The notes below the pieces were generated by a model. That model was not told the DNA's origin, did not search any database, and worked only from the letters and a program-made list of their open reading frames with translations. A stretch of DNA of 64,000 nt from Candidatus Thioglobus sp. (GTDB taxonomy: Bacteria; Pseudomonadota; Gammaproteobacteria; PS1; Pseudothioglobaceae), in contig JAOMEO010000004.1 in the NCBI GenBank assembly GCA_028345955.1, forward strand, positions 1 through 64,000, in the 5' to 3' direction. The translations under genes and the position numbers were made by a program. Shown here piece by piece: positions 25,065 to 34,160 of the stretch. The first letter of the stretch is position 1. Every line of letters starts with the position of its first letter.

Positions 25065-26837
25065 TTAACGATGTTTCGTGTCACTACCGTAGTCTTTATA
25101 TTTAGGCAAATGACGGACTGGCTTACTCAATGCATCCTTTCTGAATGGGTCACCGAGTTCACGAGTACACATAATTTCAATAATTGTTGTCTTTCTTTCA
25201 TTCATTTGCATATCTATAGCTGTTTTCAGTGCTGGACCTACATCCTCAAGTTTATTAACATGAATACCTTCAGCGCCCATTGACTTTGCAATACTAACAA
25301 AATCTTGATCTGTAAGTTCTGCAGCGACGAAGCGTCTGTCATAGAAGTCTACTTGGTTTTTCTTTTCTGCACCCCAATGACGATTATGGAACACAACTGC
25401 TGTTACAGGTATGTCATGGCGAACACATGTCATCGTCTCAACCATACTCATTGCCCAAGCGCCGTCACCCGCATAAGAGACAGCAGGTCTATTTTGTGCA
25501 GCAGCTTTTGCTCCGATTATTGTTGGGAAGGCATAACCACAATTACCCCAGCTCATTGCTGCAAAGAAGCTACGAGGTTTTTCAAAACGAAGATAACTAT
25601 TTGCAACAGAATTAATATTACCAATATCTGTTGACACCATGACGTCATCAGGCATTGCTTTTTCTAGTTCACGCAAAACTTGCCTAGGGTGAAGCCAACC
25701 CTCTTCCTTATTAGCGATCATGTCCATACTATATGAGTCAGTTTCATGAATCCACTCATCCAACTCTAGCTCCCAAACTGCTTTTTCATCGGCAATCTTT
25801 TGCGCTCTTTCTTCTTTTGTTGAATCACAGGAAAGTTTTGCAGAAACTAATTTTTCGCAAAGCGATTCAGCAACAGCCTTTGCATCACCACAAATACCCA
25901 CAGTAATTGACTTAACTAATCCAAGCATTTTATGATCTGCATCTATTTGGATGATTTTGGCGTCTTTTGGCCAATAATCCATTCCATGCTGAGGTAATGT
26001 TCCAAATGGTCCTAGGCGAGTTCCTAATGCAATGACAACGTCTGCCTGTGATATCAGTTTCATGCCTGCTTTCGAGCCTTGATATCCTAATGGTCCACAC
26101 CAGAGGTCATGACTTGCAGGAAAAGAGTCGTTATGGAGATAACTATTTACAACTGGAGCACCTAACCGCTCGGCTAATGCTATACATTCTTGAACACCAT
26201 CGGCCATCACTACACCACCACCAGAAACAATTACAGGAAATTTGGCTTTAGCGATTAAAGCTACAGCTTCATTTAAAGTCTCTTCGCCACCCGTACCTCG
26301 ATCAATTCTTCGAGGTTGAGGAATTGTAAATTCACCTTCTGCATAAAAATAATCCCTCGGTATGTTGAGTTGAGTAGGCGCCATTTCGCTCATTGCTCTA
26401 TCAAAACAACGACCAGTAAACTCAGCCATCCTCATTGGATTGACGACATGACCTTGGTATTTAGTAAATTCTTGAAACATTGGTAGTTGATTGGTTTCTT
26501 GGAATCCACCTAAACCAATACCGCCAGTTCCAGCCTCAGGAGTAACAATTACCACTGGACTATGAGCCCAATAAGCCGCTGCAATTGCAGTCACACAGTT
26601 TGATATACCTGGACCATTTTGACCAATACAAACGCCATGCCTTCCACTCACTCTGGAATAGCCATCAGCCATATGAGCAGCACCCTGTTCATGAACCACC
26701 GGAACAAATCTTATGCCTGCAGGTTCAAAAATATCCATAGCATCCATGAATGCTGAACCCATAATACCAAAGATATCCTTAACACCATTTGCAACCATTG
26801 TTTCAACAAAGGCTTCACTTGCAGTCATTTTCGACAT
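25065..26837 (-). CDS. xsc: Sulfoacetaldehyde acetyltransferase
   Basis: A 590-aa thiamine-diphosphate enzyme that cleaves sulfoacetaldehyde with phosphate to acetyl phosphate and sulfite. The N-terminal Pyr domain contains GIMGSAFMDAMD and the catalytic-type glutamate in VVHEQGAAHMADGYSR. The C-terminal PP domain carries the ThDP motif starting YAGDGAWAMSMVETM (about 455-469). The sequence is characteristic of Xsc rather than acetolactate synthase. A good AGGAG lies 8 bases upstream. It follows tauABC, tpa and ald, and its product feeds Pta. The released sulfite would need oxidation or export by genes outside the window. Confidence 0.97.
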   Translation of the reverse strand: MSKMTASEAFVETMVANGVKDIFGIMGSAFMDAMDIFEPAGIRFVPVVHEQGAAHMADGYSRVSGRHGVCIGQNGPGISNCVTAIAAAYWAHSPVVIVTPEAGTGGIGLGGFQETNQLPMFQEFTKYQGHVVNPMRMAEFTGRCFDRAMSEMAPTQLNIPRDYFYAEGEFTIPQPRRIDRGTGGEETLNEAVALIAKAKFPVIVSGGGVVMADGVQECIALAERLGAPVVNSYLHNDSFPASHDLWCGPLGYQGSKAGMKLISQADVVIALGTRLGPFGTLPQHGMDYWPKDAKIIQIDADHKMLGLVKSITVGICGDAKAVAESLCEKLVSAKLSCDSTKEERAQKIADEKAVWELELDEWIHETDSYSMDMIANKEEGWLHPRQVLRELEKAMPDDVMVSTDIGNINSVANSYLRFEKPRSFFAAMSWGNCGYAFPTIIGAKAAAQNRPAVSYAGDGAWAMSMVETMTCVRHDIPVTAVVFHNRHWGAEKKNQVDFYDRRFVAAELTDQDFVSIAKSMGAEGIHVNKLEDVGPALKTAIDMQMNERKTTIIEIMCTRELGDPFRKDALSKPVRHLPKYKDYGSDTKHR

Positions 26838-26857
26838 TCTTACTTCTCCTGTTAAAA

Positions 26858-27976
26858 TTAATTTTTTAGCGCGTCAGACGCTGATACATATTCATAACCC
26901 AAATCTTCGGCTACTTCACGACATGTTACCTTGCCTTTATGAACATTTAAACCTGCTCTAAGGTGTTCATCGTCAAGTAATGCCTGTTTAACCCCTTTAT
27001 TAGCAATATCAATTGCGAATGGTAGAGTTACATTATTAAGCGCAAATGTTGATGTTTTAGGGACACCACCTGGCATATTGGCTACACAATAATGAACAAC
27101 ATCATCCACAATATATGTCGGATTTGCATGCGTTGTTGCTTTTGAGGTTTCAAAGCAACCGCCTTGGTCAATCGCTACATCAACAACAACTGAACCAGGC
27201 TTCATTGCCTTAATCATCTCTTTTGTAACTAGTTTTGGCGCTTCAGCACCAGGTATTAAAACTCCCCCAATGACTAAATCAGCTTTTAGTACATATTGTT
27301 CAACTGTACTTTGAGTTGAAAAAACGGTATTCGTACTACGACCAAATTGTTGCCAATGTTTTTCTAATGTGTCAGGATTATTGTCAAGCACCCAAACATC
27401 AGCCCCCATTCCTACTGCCATATGAGCGGCATGGGCACCTACAACACCTCCACCCAAAATTACAACTTTTAATGGGTTAACACCAGGTACACCTCCAAGT
27501 AAAGCTCCCATGCCGCCATTAGGGTGTTCCAAAAAGTGTGCACCTGCCTGAACAGCCATTCTCCCAGCAACTTTTGACATTGGTGCTAATAGCGGCAAAC
27601 CGCCTCGAGGAGATGTTACCGTCTCGTAAGCAATACAAGTAGCGCCACTTTTAATTAAATCTTTTGTCTGTTCAGGGTCTGGAGCAAGATGAAGATAGGT
27701 ATAAAGTATTTGACCTTCTCTGAGCATAGCTCTCTCATTTGCTTGAGGTTCTTTAACCTTGACGATCATTTCTGAAGTTGCAAAAACCTCTTCAGCAGTC
27801 GCTATAATTTCAGCACCATTTTCACTGTAATCATCATCACTTGCACCAATTCCATTACCAGCATTAGTTTGGACCATCACTTGGTGACCGTTTCTGACAA
27901 GTTCCTTAACACTTCTTGGTGTTAAGCCAACTCTGTATTCGTGGTTTTTAATTTCTTTTGGTACTCCAATAATCAT
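26858..27976 (-). CDS. ald: Alanine dehydrogenase
   Basis: A 372-aa NAD-dependent L-alanine dehydrogenase. [20 protein letters not shown] is the family N-terminus, the substrate-binding K and H lie in the VKVKEPQ and YTYLHLAPD segments, and the NAD fold is [40 protein letters not shown] closes the active site. In taurine operons Ald regenerates pyruvate for Tpa from the alanine formed and releases ammonium. The gene lies between tpa and xsc on the same strand. Confidence 0.97.
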   Translation of the reverse strand: MIIGVPKEIKNHEYRVGLTPRSVKELVRNGHQVMVQTNAGNGIGASDDDYSENGAEIIATAEEVFATSEMIVKVKEPQANERAMLREGQILYTYLHLAPDPEQTKDLIKSGATCIAYETVTSPRGGLPLLAPMSKVAGRMAVQAGAHFLEHPNGGMGALLGGVPGVNPLKVVILGGGVVGAHAAHMAVGMGADVWVLDNNPDTLEKHWQQFGRSTNTVFSTQSTVEQYVLKADLVIGGVLIPGAEAPKLVTKEMIKAMKPGSVVVDVAIDQGGCFETSKATTHANPTYIVDDVVHYCVANMPGGVPKTSTFALNNVTLPFAIDIANKGVKQALLDDEHLRAGLNVHKGKVTCREVAEDLGYEYVSASDALKN

Positions 27977-28036
27977 ATCAAATATCTTGTTTATAAAAAA
28001 CGAGAGATTATACTGAACTAGCGCTCAATTTAACTA

Positions 28037-29395
28037 TTAATTAACCTCAAGGGCGCTGTCAACAGCTTCAATAATAAGATCGACTTCATTTTTAGTGCAT
28101 ATAAATGCTGGGCTAAATAGCAATACATTATTGTTATGCTCGAAACATCTATTGGTTCTTCCAATCATTACTTTATTTTTCAAGCAATGACTAACGATTG
28201 ACATTGCAACTGTTTCATCTACAGGCTCTTTAGTTTGCCTATCTTTGACAAGCTCTAGGCCACAAAATAAACCCTTTCCACGAACTTCACCAATTATTTG
28301 ATGTTTTTCTTCAAGTTCATACAGCCTACTTTTTAAATATCCACCAACAGTATTAACATTTTCAAGAAGCTTATCTCTTTTAATAATATTTAAAGTTTCC
28401 AAAGCAGCAGCTGGACCAGCCGTACATCCTCCAAATGTAGATATATCTCTGAAATAGCTGTCAGGGTTACTTGAATCCTCTTTAAACATTTCAAAAACTT
28501 TATCAGAAGTAACTGTTACTGATATCGCTGCATAACCAGCCGCCAGACCTTTCGCTACAGTTACAATATCAGGCTGCACATCATAATTTTGATAACCAAA
28601 CCATTTTCCAGTCCTTCCAAGACCGCAAACCACTTCGTCAATATGAAGCAACACATCATACTTTCTACAGATTGATTCAATGATTGGGAAATACTCTGGC
28701 ACTGGAGTAATAACTCCACCACCTGCAGTTATTGACTCTAAAACTACAGATCCGACATTATCTGCACCCTCTTTTTGAATAACATCTTCAAGAGCGTGAG
28801 CACATTCAATATTACATTCACCATATTTTTTACCAAACGGACAGCGGTAACAGCAACAATTTGGCATTTCAACAAAACCAGGCGCAAATGGTCCATATTG
28901 CTTTGTTCTTTGAATTTGACCAGATGAGCTCATTGCACCAATGGTTGTTCCATGATAGTCACGGTCACGATATATAATTTTATGTTTTTTTCCTTCATTA
29001 TGAAAATGGGCAATTTGTCGTACCATTTTGTAGCCTTTTTCATTAGCTTCAGAACCTGAATTTGAATAATAAACACGATCTAAACCAGGCATAATTGAGG
29101 TTAACTCTTTTGCATATTGTGCAGCTGGCTCATTACCAACGACGCCTGCGAAATAGGGAATTTTTGATAACTGATTACTGACAGTATCTACCATTTCATC
29201 CCTTCCATAGCCAAGGTTAACAGTCCATACTCCGCCAGAAGTTGCGTCTAAATATTCATCACCTTTGGTATCAGTTACATACATTCCTTTTCCTTTTGAA
29301 ACCACAAGTGGGTCACTCGATTCAAAAGCTTTATGCTGAGTTAAATGATGCCAAACATGTTTCTTATCATTTTGTATAATTTTGCTTTCAGACAT
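28037..29395 (-). CDS. tpa: Taurine-pyruvate aminotransferase
   Basis: A 452-aa class III PLP aminotransferase converting taurine and pyruvate to sulfoacetaldehyde and L-alanine. The N-terminal YLDATSGGVWTVNLGYG, YYSNSGSEANEKGYKM phosphate-contact loop, LHIDEVVCGLGRTG and PLP lysine region TVAKGLAAGY are visible. A cysteine-rich insert (CCCYRCPFGKKYGECNIEC, about residues 180-198) is recalled as typical of Tpa. Genomic position directly before ald and xsc and after the transporter genes confirms the assignment better than similarity alone. Confidence 0.95.
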   Translation of the reverse strand: MSESKIIQNDKKHVWHHLTQHKAFESSDPLVVSKGKGMYVTDTKGDEYLDATSGGVWTVNLGYGRDEMVDTVSNQLSKIPYFAGVVGNEPAAQYAKELTSIMPGLDRVYYSNSGSEANEKGYKMVRQIAHFHNEGKKHKIIYRDRDYHGTTIGAMSSSGQIQRTKQYGPFAPGFVEMPNCCCYRCPFGKKYGECNIECAHALEDVIQKEGADNVGSVVLESITAGGGVITPVPEYFPIIESICRKYDVLLHIDEVVCGLGRTGKWFGYQNYDVQPDIVTVAKGLAAGYAAISVTVTSDKVFEMFKEDSSNPDSYFRDISTFGGCTAGPAAALETLNIIKRDKLLENVNTVGGYLKSRLYELEEKHQIIGEVRGKGLFCGLELVKDRQTKEPVDETVAMSIVSHCLKNKVMIGRTNRCFEHNNNVLLFSPAFICTKNEVDLIIEAVDSALEVN

Positions 29396-29473
29396 ATTAA
29401 ATCCTTGATATTAAATTTAGTTTAATTCAGAATATTGAATTGTAAAATATAAGTGGTCATAGTATAAAGAAAT

Positions 29474-31942
29474 TTAATTTCTAATTTTCTTATTTAATGG
29501 ATCGTACATTGGCGTAAGAGAAGCTTTAGCTTTTTCAACTACACCTTCGACCTCAATACTATATTCAGCATTTAAAATATCCTCGTGACTCTCGTTAGGC
29601 AAGCATGTAACATACCCAAGACCGACTGCACCCTCAAGGGTATGGCTATAGGTTCCACTAGTTAAGTACCCAACTATATCTCCATTCTTAAGAATAGGTT
29701 CATTATGGTATAGCATTAACTCGGGATTACTTAGCAAAAATTGCATTACACGCTTTTCATAACCAGAGGTTTTTTTAGCTTCAACAGCATCGTAACCTAT
29801 GAATTTTCCAAACTTTGATGTTGTCTTTTGTAATTTGACAGCAAAACCAAGTCCTGCATCTATTACGTGATCTTCATCGGTAATATCGTGCCCAAAATGT
29901 CTATATGCTTTCTCAATACGGCAACTATCTACAGTATGCATTCCACAATATCTTAAAGAGTATTTTTCACCTACAGAATCAATTAAATCTGCAACATAGT
30001 TTGAAAACTCGATAGGAAAGTATAGTTCCCAACCTAATTCTCCAACATAAGTAATACGATGAGCGCGGACATTTGCCATACCAACTTCAATATTTCGAAC
30101 ATTTGCAAATGGGAAGCTTTCATTACTCATATCAGTATCAGTAAGGGATTGAATAAGGTCTCTTGAATTAGGTCCCATAATGGCTAAACAACCTTCGGAA
30201 CTTGTGGCATCAAAAAGTGAACAGTTCGCATTTTTAGGCATGTTTTTTCTTAGCCAATGCATGTCTCGATTAAGGCACATTGTTCCGCTAACTATTAAGA
30301 AGTCGTCATGATCTAAACGGGAAACAGTTACATCTGCCTCAATCCCTCCTCTATGATTTAACCACTGAGTATATGCCAACTTTCCAATCTCAATATCAAC
30401 ATCATTAGCACAAATCATTTGAAGGTAATCCATTGCATCTGAACCTTTGACTCTGATTTTTGCATAAGAAGACATTTCATAAACTCCAACACTTTCTCTA
30501 ATCGCTTGTTGCTCTAATTTTTGAAATTCAAACCAATTTTGTCTACCCCATGAATACTCATACTTAGCTTCAATCTTGCCAATCATCTCTTTAGGAACAA
30601 ACCAGTTAGCTCTCTCCCAACCAGCAACTTCACCGAAACATGCACCGCGATCTTTATAAAATTCATAAAGGGGGGTTTTTCTTAGTCCTCTTCCAGTCTC
30701 ATATTGATGATATGGGAAATGATTTTCGTATAGATAGCCTAACGTCTCCGTTACTCGGTTAGCTAGGTATAGTTTATTATTTTGGAATGGGTCGTTTCTT
30801 CTGATATCTACTTCCCATAAATCACAAGGAGGCTCTCCACCAACAATCCACTCAGCTAAATATTTACCTGCACCACCTGCCGCTTGAATGCCAATAGAAT
30901 TAAATCCAGCAGCAACAAAGAAGTTTTCAAGTTCAGGTGACTCTCCTATTTGGAAATTATCATCAGGTGTAAAGCTCTCTGGTCCATTAAAAAAAGTCTC
31001 AATACCTAAGCTTTCCATTACCGGAACTCGATTCATAGCAAGTTCAAGATAAGGCATACAATGCTCCAAATCATCCTGTATTTGGTCAAAGCAAAAATCT
31101 TCAGGAATGCCATTTTGAGCCCATGGCTTAGCATTAGGCTCAAATAAACCAACCAATATTTTTCCAGCATCCTCCTTGTAATACGCAGACTCATCGGGCA
31201 CTCTTACAACAGGCATATCGCCTAAATCTGGAACGGATGAGGTTAGAAAATAAAAATGCTCACAAGCATGAAGAGGTACAGACACTCCAGCCATTCTTCC
31301 AACCTCTCTTGCCCACATTCCACCGCAATTAACAACTACTTCAGATTGTATATCGCCTAACTCAGTTTGAACACCTTTAACTTTTCCATCTTCTTTAAGA
31401 ATACCAGTCACCTTGACATCTTCAAAAATCTTAACTCCATTATTTTTAGCACCTTTTGCGAGTGCCATAGCAACATTAGCAGGGTCAGCCTTTCCATCTT
31501 TTGGTATCCAGGCACCCCCTACTACATCATCAAGGTTAAAGAGATTAATTTTATCTTTAAGTTCTTCCGTAGTTAATATTTGAACATCTACATCATGAAC
31601 CTTTGCAAGTGAAGCATTTCGTTTGAATTCAGTAAGTCTTTCTTGATTCGTCGCAAGACTAACTGAGCCAGTTCGGCGATATCCAGTAGCCATTCCTGTC
31701 TCTGCCTCTAATGTCTCATAAAGGTTTCCTGAGTATTGAACCATTTGAGTTAGGTTCAAAGATGAGCGCATTTGACCTACAAGTCCTGCAGCATGCCAAG
31801 TGGTTCCAGAGGTAAGTTTTTTTCGCTCTAAAAGGACAATATCAGTGTAATCAAGTTTGGCGAGATGGTAAGCTACCGAGCAACCAATAACACCTCCCCC
31901 AATAATTACAACTTGTGCCTCTTTAGGCAATGTATTAGACAT
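29474..31942 (-). CDS. Dimethylglycine/sarcosine-dehydrogenase-like FAD + GcvT enzyme
   Basis: An 822-aa protein. The N-terminal DAO domain (about 8-370) has VVIIGGGVIGCSVAYHLAKL and TTWHAAGLVGQ, whose histidine is the covalent FAD site in DMGDH-type enzymes. A FAO_M linker (about 375-430) follows, then a GcvT-type aminomethyl-folate domain (about 430-715) and the GcvT C-terminal barrel (about 725-815). Such enzymes N-demethylate methylated amines, pass the C1 unit to tetrahydrofolate and electrons to ETF. Between tauC and tpa, a methylated taurine (N-methyl- or N,N-dimethyltaurine) is an attractive substrate, but this is inference; dimethylglycine or sarcosine remain possible. Confidence 0.85.
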   Translation of the reverse strand: MSNTLPKEAQVVIIGGGVIGCSVAYHLAKLDYTDIVLLERKKLTSGTTWHAAGLVGQMRSSLNLTQMVQYSGNLYETLEAETGMATGYRRTGSVSLATNQERLTEFKRNASLAKVHDVDVQILTTEELKDKINLFNLDDVVGGAWIPKDGKADPANVAMALAKGAKNNGVKIFEDVKVTGILKEDGKVKGVQTELGDIQSEVVVNCGGMWAREVGRMAGVSVPLHACEHFYFLTSSVPDLGDMPVVRVPDESAYYKEDAGKILVGLFEPNAKPWAQNGIPEDFCFDQIQDDLEHCMPYLELAMNRVPVMESLGIETFFNGPESFTPDDNFQIGESPELENFFVAAGFNSIGIQAAGGAGKYLAEWIVGGEPPCDLWEVDIRRNDPFQNNKLYLANRVTETLGYLYENHFPYHQYETGRGLRKTPLYEFYKDRGACFGEVAGWERANWFVPKEMIGKIEAKYEYSWGRQNWFEFQKLEQQAIRESVGVYEMSSYAKIRVKGSDAMDYLQMICANDVDIEIGKLAYTQWLNHRGGIEADVTVSRLDHDDFLIVSGTMCLNRDMHWLRKNMPKNANCSLFDATSSEGCLAIMGPNSRDLIQSLTDTDMSNESFPFANVRNIEVGMANVRAHRITYVGELGWELYFPIEFSNYVADLIDSVGEKYSLRYCGMHTVDSCRIEKAYRHFGHDITDEDHVIDAGLGFAVKLQKTTSKFGKFIGYDAVEAKKTSGYEKRVMQFLLSNPELMLYHNEPILKNGDIVGYLTSGTYSHTLEGAVGLGYVTCLPNESHEDILNAEYSIEVEGVVEKAKASLTPMYDPLNKKIRN

Positions 31943-31977
31943 AATTGACGTGAAACTAAAAACTAAGAATTATAAGG

Positions 31978-33246
31978 CTATTTACCTTTCCAGGGTACCA
32001 GATAATTTTCTGCAATACGCATGAGAATATCTATAGAGTATCCTATCACTCCAATCAGAACAATTCCCATAATAACTAGATCGGTCATTTGAAATTTTGA
32101 AGCATTGATTATCATCATGCCTGCACCCTTCTGAGCTGCGACAAGTTCAGCTGCGACAACGGTACCCCAACAAACACCCATGGATACACGGGCACCTGTA
32201 AATATCTCAGGTAGGCTATTAGGCACAATTACCAGTCTCATAATCTGTCGCTTTGACGCCCCAAGAGAGTATGCGGCATGAATTTTACTAATCTTAACTC
32301 CAGAAACACCAGCTCTGGCAGAAATTGTCATAATCCAAAGCGACGCAAGGAAGAGTAAAATTATCTTACCCTCTTCACCAATTCCAAACCAGATAATTAC
32401 CAGTGGAATAAGTGCAAGTGGCGGAACTGGACGCATAAATTCGACGATTGGGTCAAACCAGCCACGAAACCAGCCCGAAAGTCCCATCGCGTAACCAAGC
32501 GGAATACCAATAAGTGCGCCCGCCAAAAATCCAACTACTACACGAATAAGCGACCAGCCAAGGTGTTCTACCAAGGTAAAAGTTTTATACCCTTCAGAAG
32601 CTACCAGAACTAATCTCGACCAAACAGCTTCAGGTGAAGGTAGCCAAATCGGTTGCATCTGCCAACCTTTTTCTGGAGTAAAGCTCAGCGTTCCTTTAGC
32701 GGTCATATAGATTCGAGCATCATCGATAAAAATTTCTGAACTAGGGGAAATTTCCTGACCATTAATAGCAATAACTTTATAACCATCCTCTTTGCTACCA
32801 ACATCATTACGTTTCACTTTAATTAACCCACTACGCCAAGCTACAATATTAGCAGTATCATTTTTTGCAAATCCTGTTCCTGGATCAATCTTCATTTTTG
32901 AAGGCGTTTTGCCAGACTGTATATCGTAAACAGTGACAATAACCTCTGCGTCATCTGTCTCACCCTCTGCATTAATTGCGGTATAGGTAAAGGAAGTTTC
33001 ACCAATAAACGGACCTGGTGCGTGAAAAGGCATCAATTTTGAACCTGTAAATGCCCCCCAAATCATAAAAATAGCCAGAACTGAGATAATTGAGGCGGGT
33101 CGGTTAGGCGAAACGGCGCTTTCATCGCCAAATGTTACAGTTTTAAGACTTGTATAGTCTTTCTGAGCAGTCATCATTTTTGTGGCTATGTGCACTACAT
33201 AAAAAGCAATAATGAAAACAATAATATAGATCAGTAAAATGGCCAT
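31978..33246 (-). CDS. tauC: Taurine ABC transporter permease with N-terminal extension
   Basis: A 422-aa permease; usual TauC is about 275 aa. The C-terminal half (about 215-415) is the ordinary BPD_transp_1 domain, with FMRPVPPLALIPLVIIWFGIG and the EAA loop AAYSLGASKRQIMRLVIVPNSLP. Ahead of it are two hydrophobic segments (about 3-22 and 52-68) enclosing a polar stretch, then about 130 residues probably in the periplasm. That part contains SFTYTAINAEGETDDAEVIV, which resembles a cadherin/VCBS-like Ig strand pattern. It shares one base with the tauB stop (TGATG). The extension may contact the binding protein. Confidence 0.85.
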   Translation of the reverse strand: MAILLIYIIVFIIAFYVVHIATKMMTAQKDYTSLKTVTFGDESAVSPNRPASIISVLAIFMIWGAFTGSKLMPFHAPGPFIGETSFTYTAINAEGETDDAEVIVTVYDIQSGKTPSKMKIDPGTGFAKNDTANIVAWRSGLIKVKRNDVGSKEDGYKVIAINGQEISPSSEIFIDDARIYMTAKGTLSFTPEKGWQMQPIWLPSPEAVWSRLVLVASEGYKTFTLVEHLGWSLIRVVVGFLAGALIGIPLGYAMGLSGWFRGWFDPIVEFMRPVPPLALIPLVIIWFGIGEEGKIILLFLASLWIMTISARAGVSGVKISKIHAAYSLGASKRQIMRLVIVPNSLPEIFTGARVSMGVCWGTVVAAELVAAQKGAGMMIINASKFQMTDLVIMGIVLIGVIGYSIDILMRIAENYLVPWKGK

Positions 33247-34088
33247 CAGTTGTTCTCCACTCTACCCATAATTTCTTCTTCCATCTCCCAAATAATGGAA
33301 AGTATTTCATCTCGAGTTTCGATATATCCTTCAGATTTTTTGACTTCTCGAAGATCCATACCGGAACCCATTTCAGCATAAGGAAGTTTGTATTCTTTTA
33401 GGATCCTCCCGGGTCTTGGAGCCAATACCAGAAGTCTCTCGCCGAGCAAAACTGCTTCCTCGACGGAATGTGTTATCAGCATAATCGTCTTTCCTGTTTC
33501 TTTCCAGAGCTTGAGCACCAAACCTTGCATCTTTTCGCGAGTTAGTGCATCCAGAGCCCCCAAGGGTTCATCCATCAAAATAACATCTGGATCGTTTGCT
33601 AGACAGCGCGCTAAAGCAACCCGTTGCTGCATTCCACCCGAGAGTTCGTAAACCGCTTTGTCTTCGAAATCATGAAGCCCGACTACTTCCAACAGGTGCT
33701 GGACTTTTTCATTTTGCTCTGCTTTTGGCATACCCTTCATTCGTGGTCCAAAGGCAACATTTGAACGCACATTCATCCACTCAAAGAGTGCTCCCTGTTG
33801 GAAAACCATACCACGTTCAGCACCTGGTCCAAGAACGGTCTGATCGTTGAGAACGACTTGCCCTTCAGTCGGAGCTAAAAAACCTGCAATAATATTTAAG
33901 AGTGTTGTTTTACCGCAACCTGATGGCCCAAGTACGGTAATAATTTGTCCCTCTCCGATCTCCAGAGATATATCTTTAAGTGCCTGAATTGATTTTCCAT
34001 CTTTTAAATCAAAACGCATCGATATGTTTTCAATTGATAATCCTTTCAAATCAATCTCCGGTGTTTTTTCAGTAAAAAGGTGGCACAC
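33246..34088 (-). CDS. tauB: Taurine ABC transporter ATPase
   Basis: A 280-aa ATPase of the nitrate/sulfonate/taurine importer group. Walker A is GPSGCGKTT, the signature is LSGGMQQR, and Walker B is VILMDEPLGALD, with the H-loop in MLITHSVEEA. The listed start is a GTG at 34088 that falls inside the tauA-tauB hairpin. A TTG at 34049 with GGAG 6 bases upstream would give a 267-aa product and is perhaps the real start. It powers uptake with TauC. Confidence 0.93.
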   Translation of the reverse strand: MCHLFTEKTPEIDLKGLSIENISMRFDLKDGKSIQALKDISLEIGEGQIITVLGPSGCGKTTLLNIIAGFLAPTEGQVVLNDQTVLGPGAERGMVFQQGALFEWMNVRSNVAFGPRMKGMPKAEQNEKVQHLLEVVGLHDFEDKAVYELSGGMQQRVALARCLANDPDVILMDEPLGALDALTREKMQGLVLKLWKETGKTIMLITHSVEEAVLLGERLLVLAPRPGRILKEYKLPYAEMGSGMDLREVKKSEGYIETRDEILSIIWEMEEEIMGRVENN

Positions 34089-34105
34089 TAATAGTGCGCC
34101 ACCTT
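34074..34105 (-). terminator. tauA-tauB intrinsic terminator/attenuator
   Basis: On the minus strand AAGGTGGCGCAC, loop TATTA, GTGTGCCACCTT forms a 12-bp stem with one G-U pair, followed by a run of five T that begins with the last two stem bases. It lies 55 bases after the tauA stop. It would end most transcripts after the binding-protein gene and let a fraction continue into tauB, tauC and the catabolic genes. Confidence 0.75.
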
Positions 34106-34160
34106 AAGTCTAACAGATACTTAGATATCAGACATTTATTTAAGTCCGATATTTAGTATT

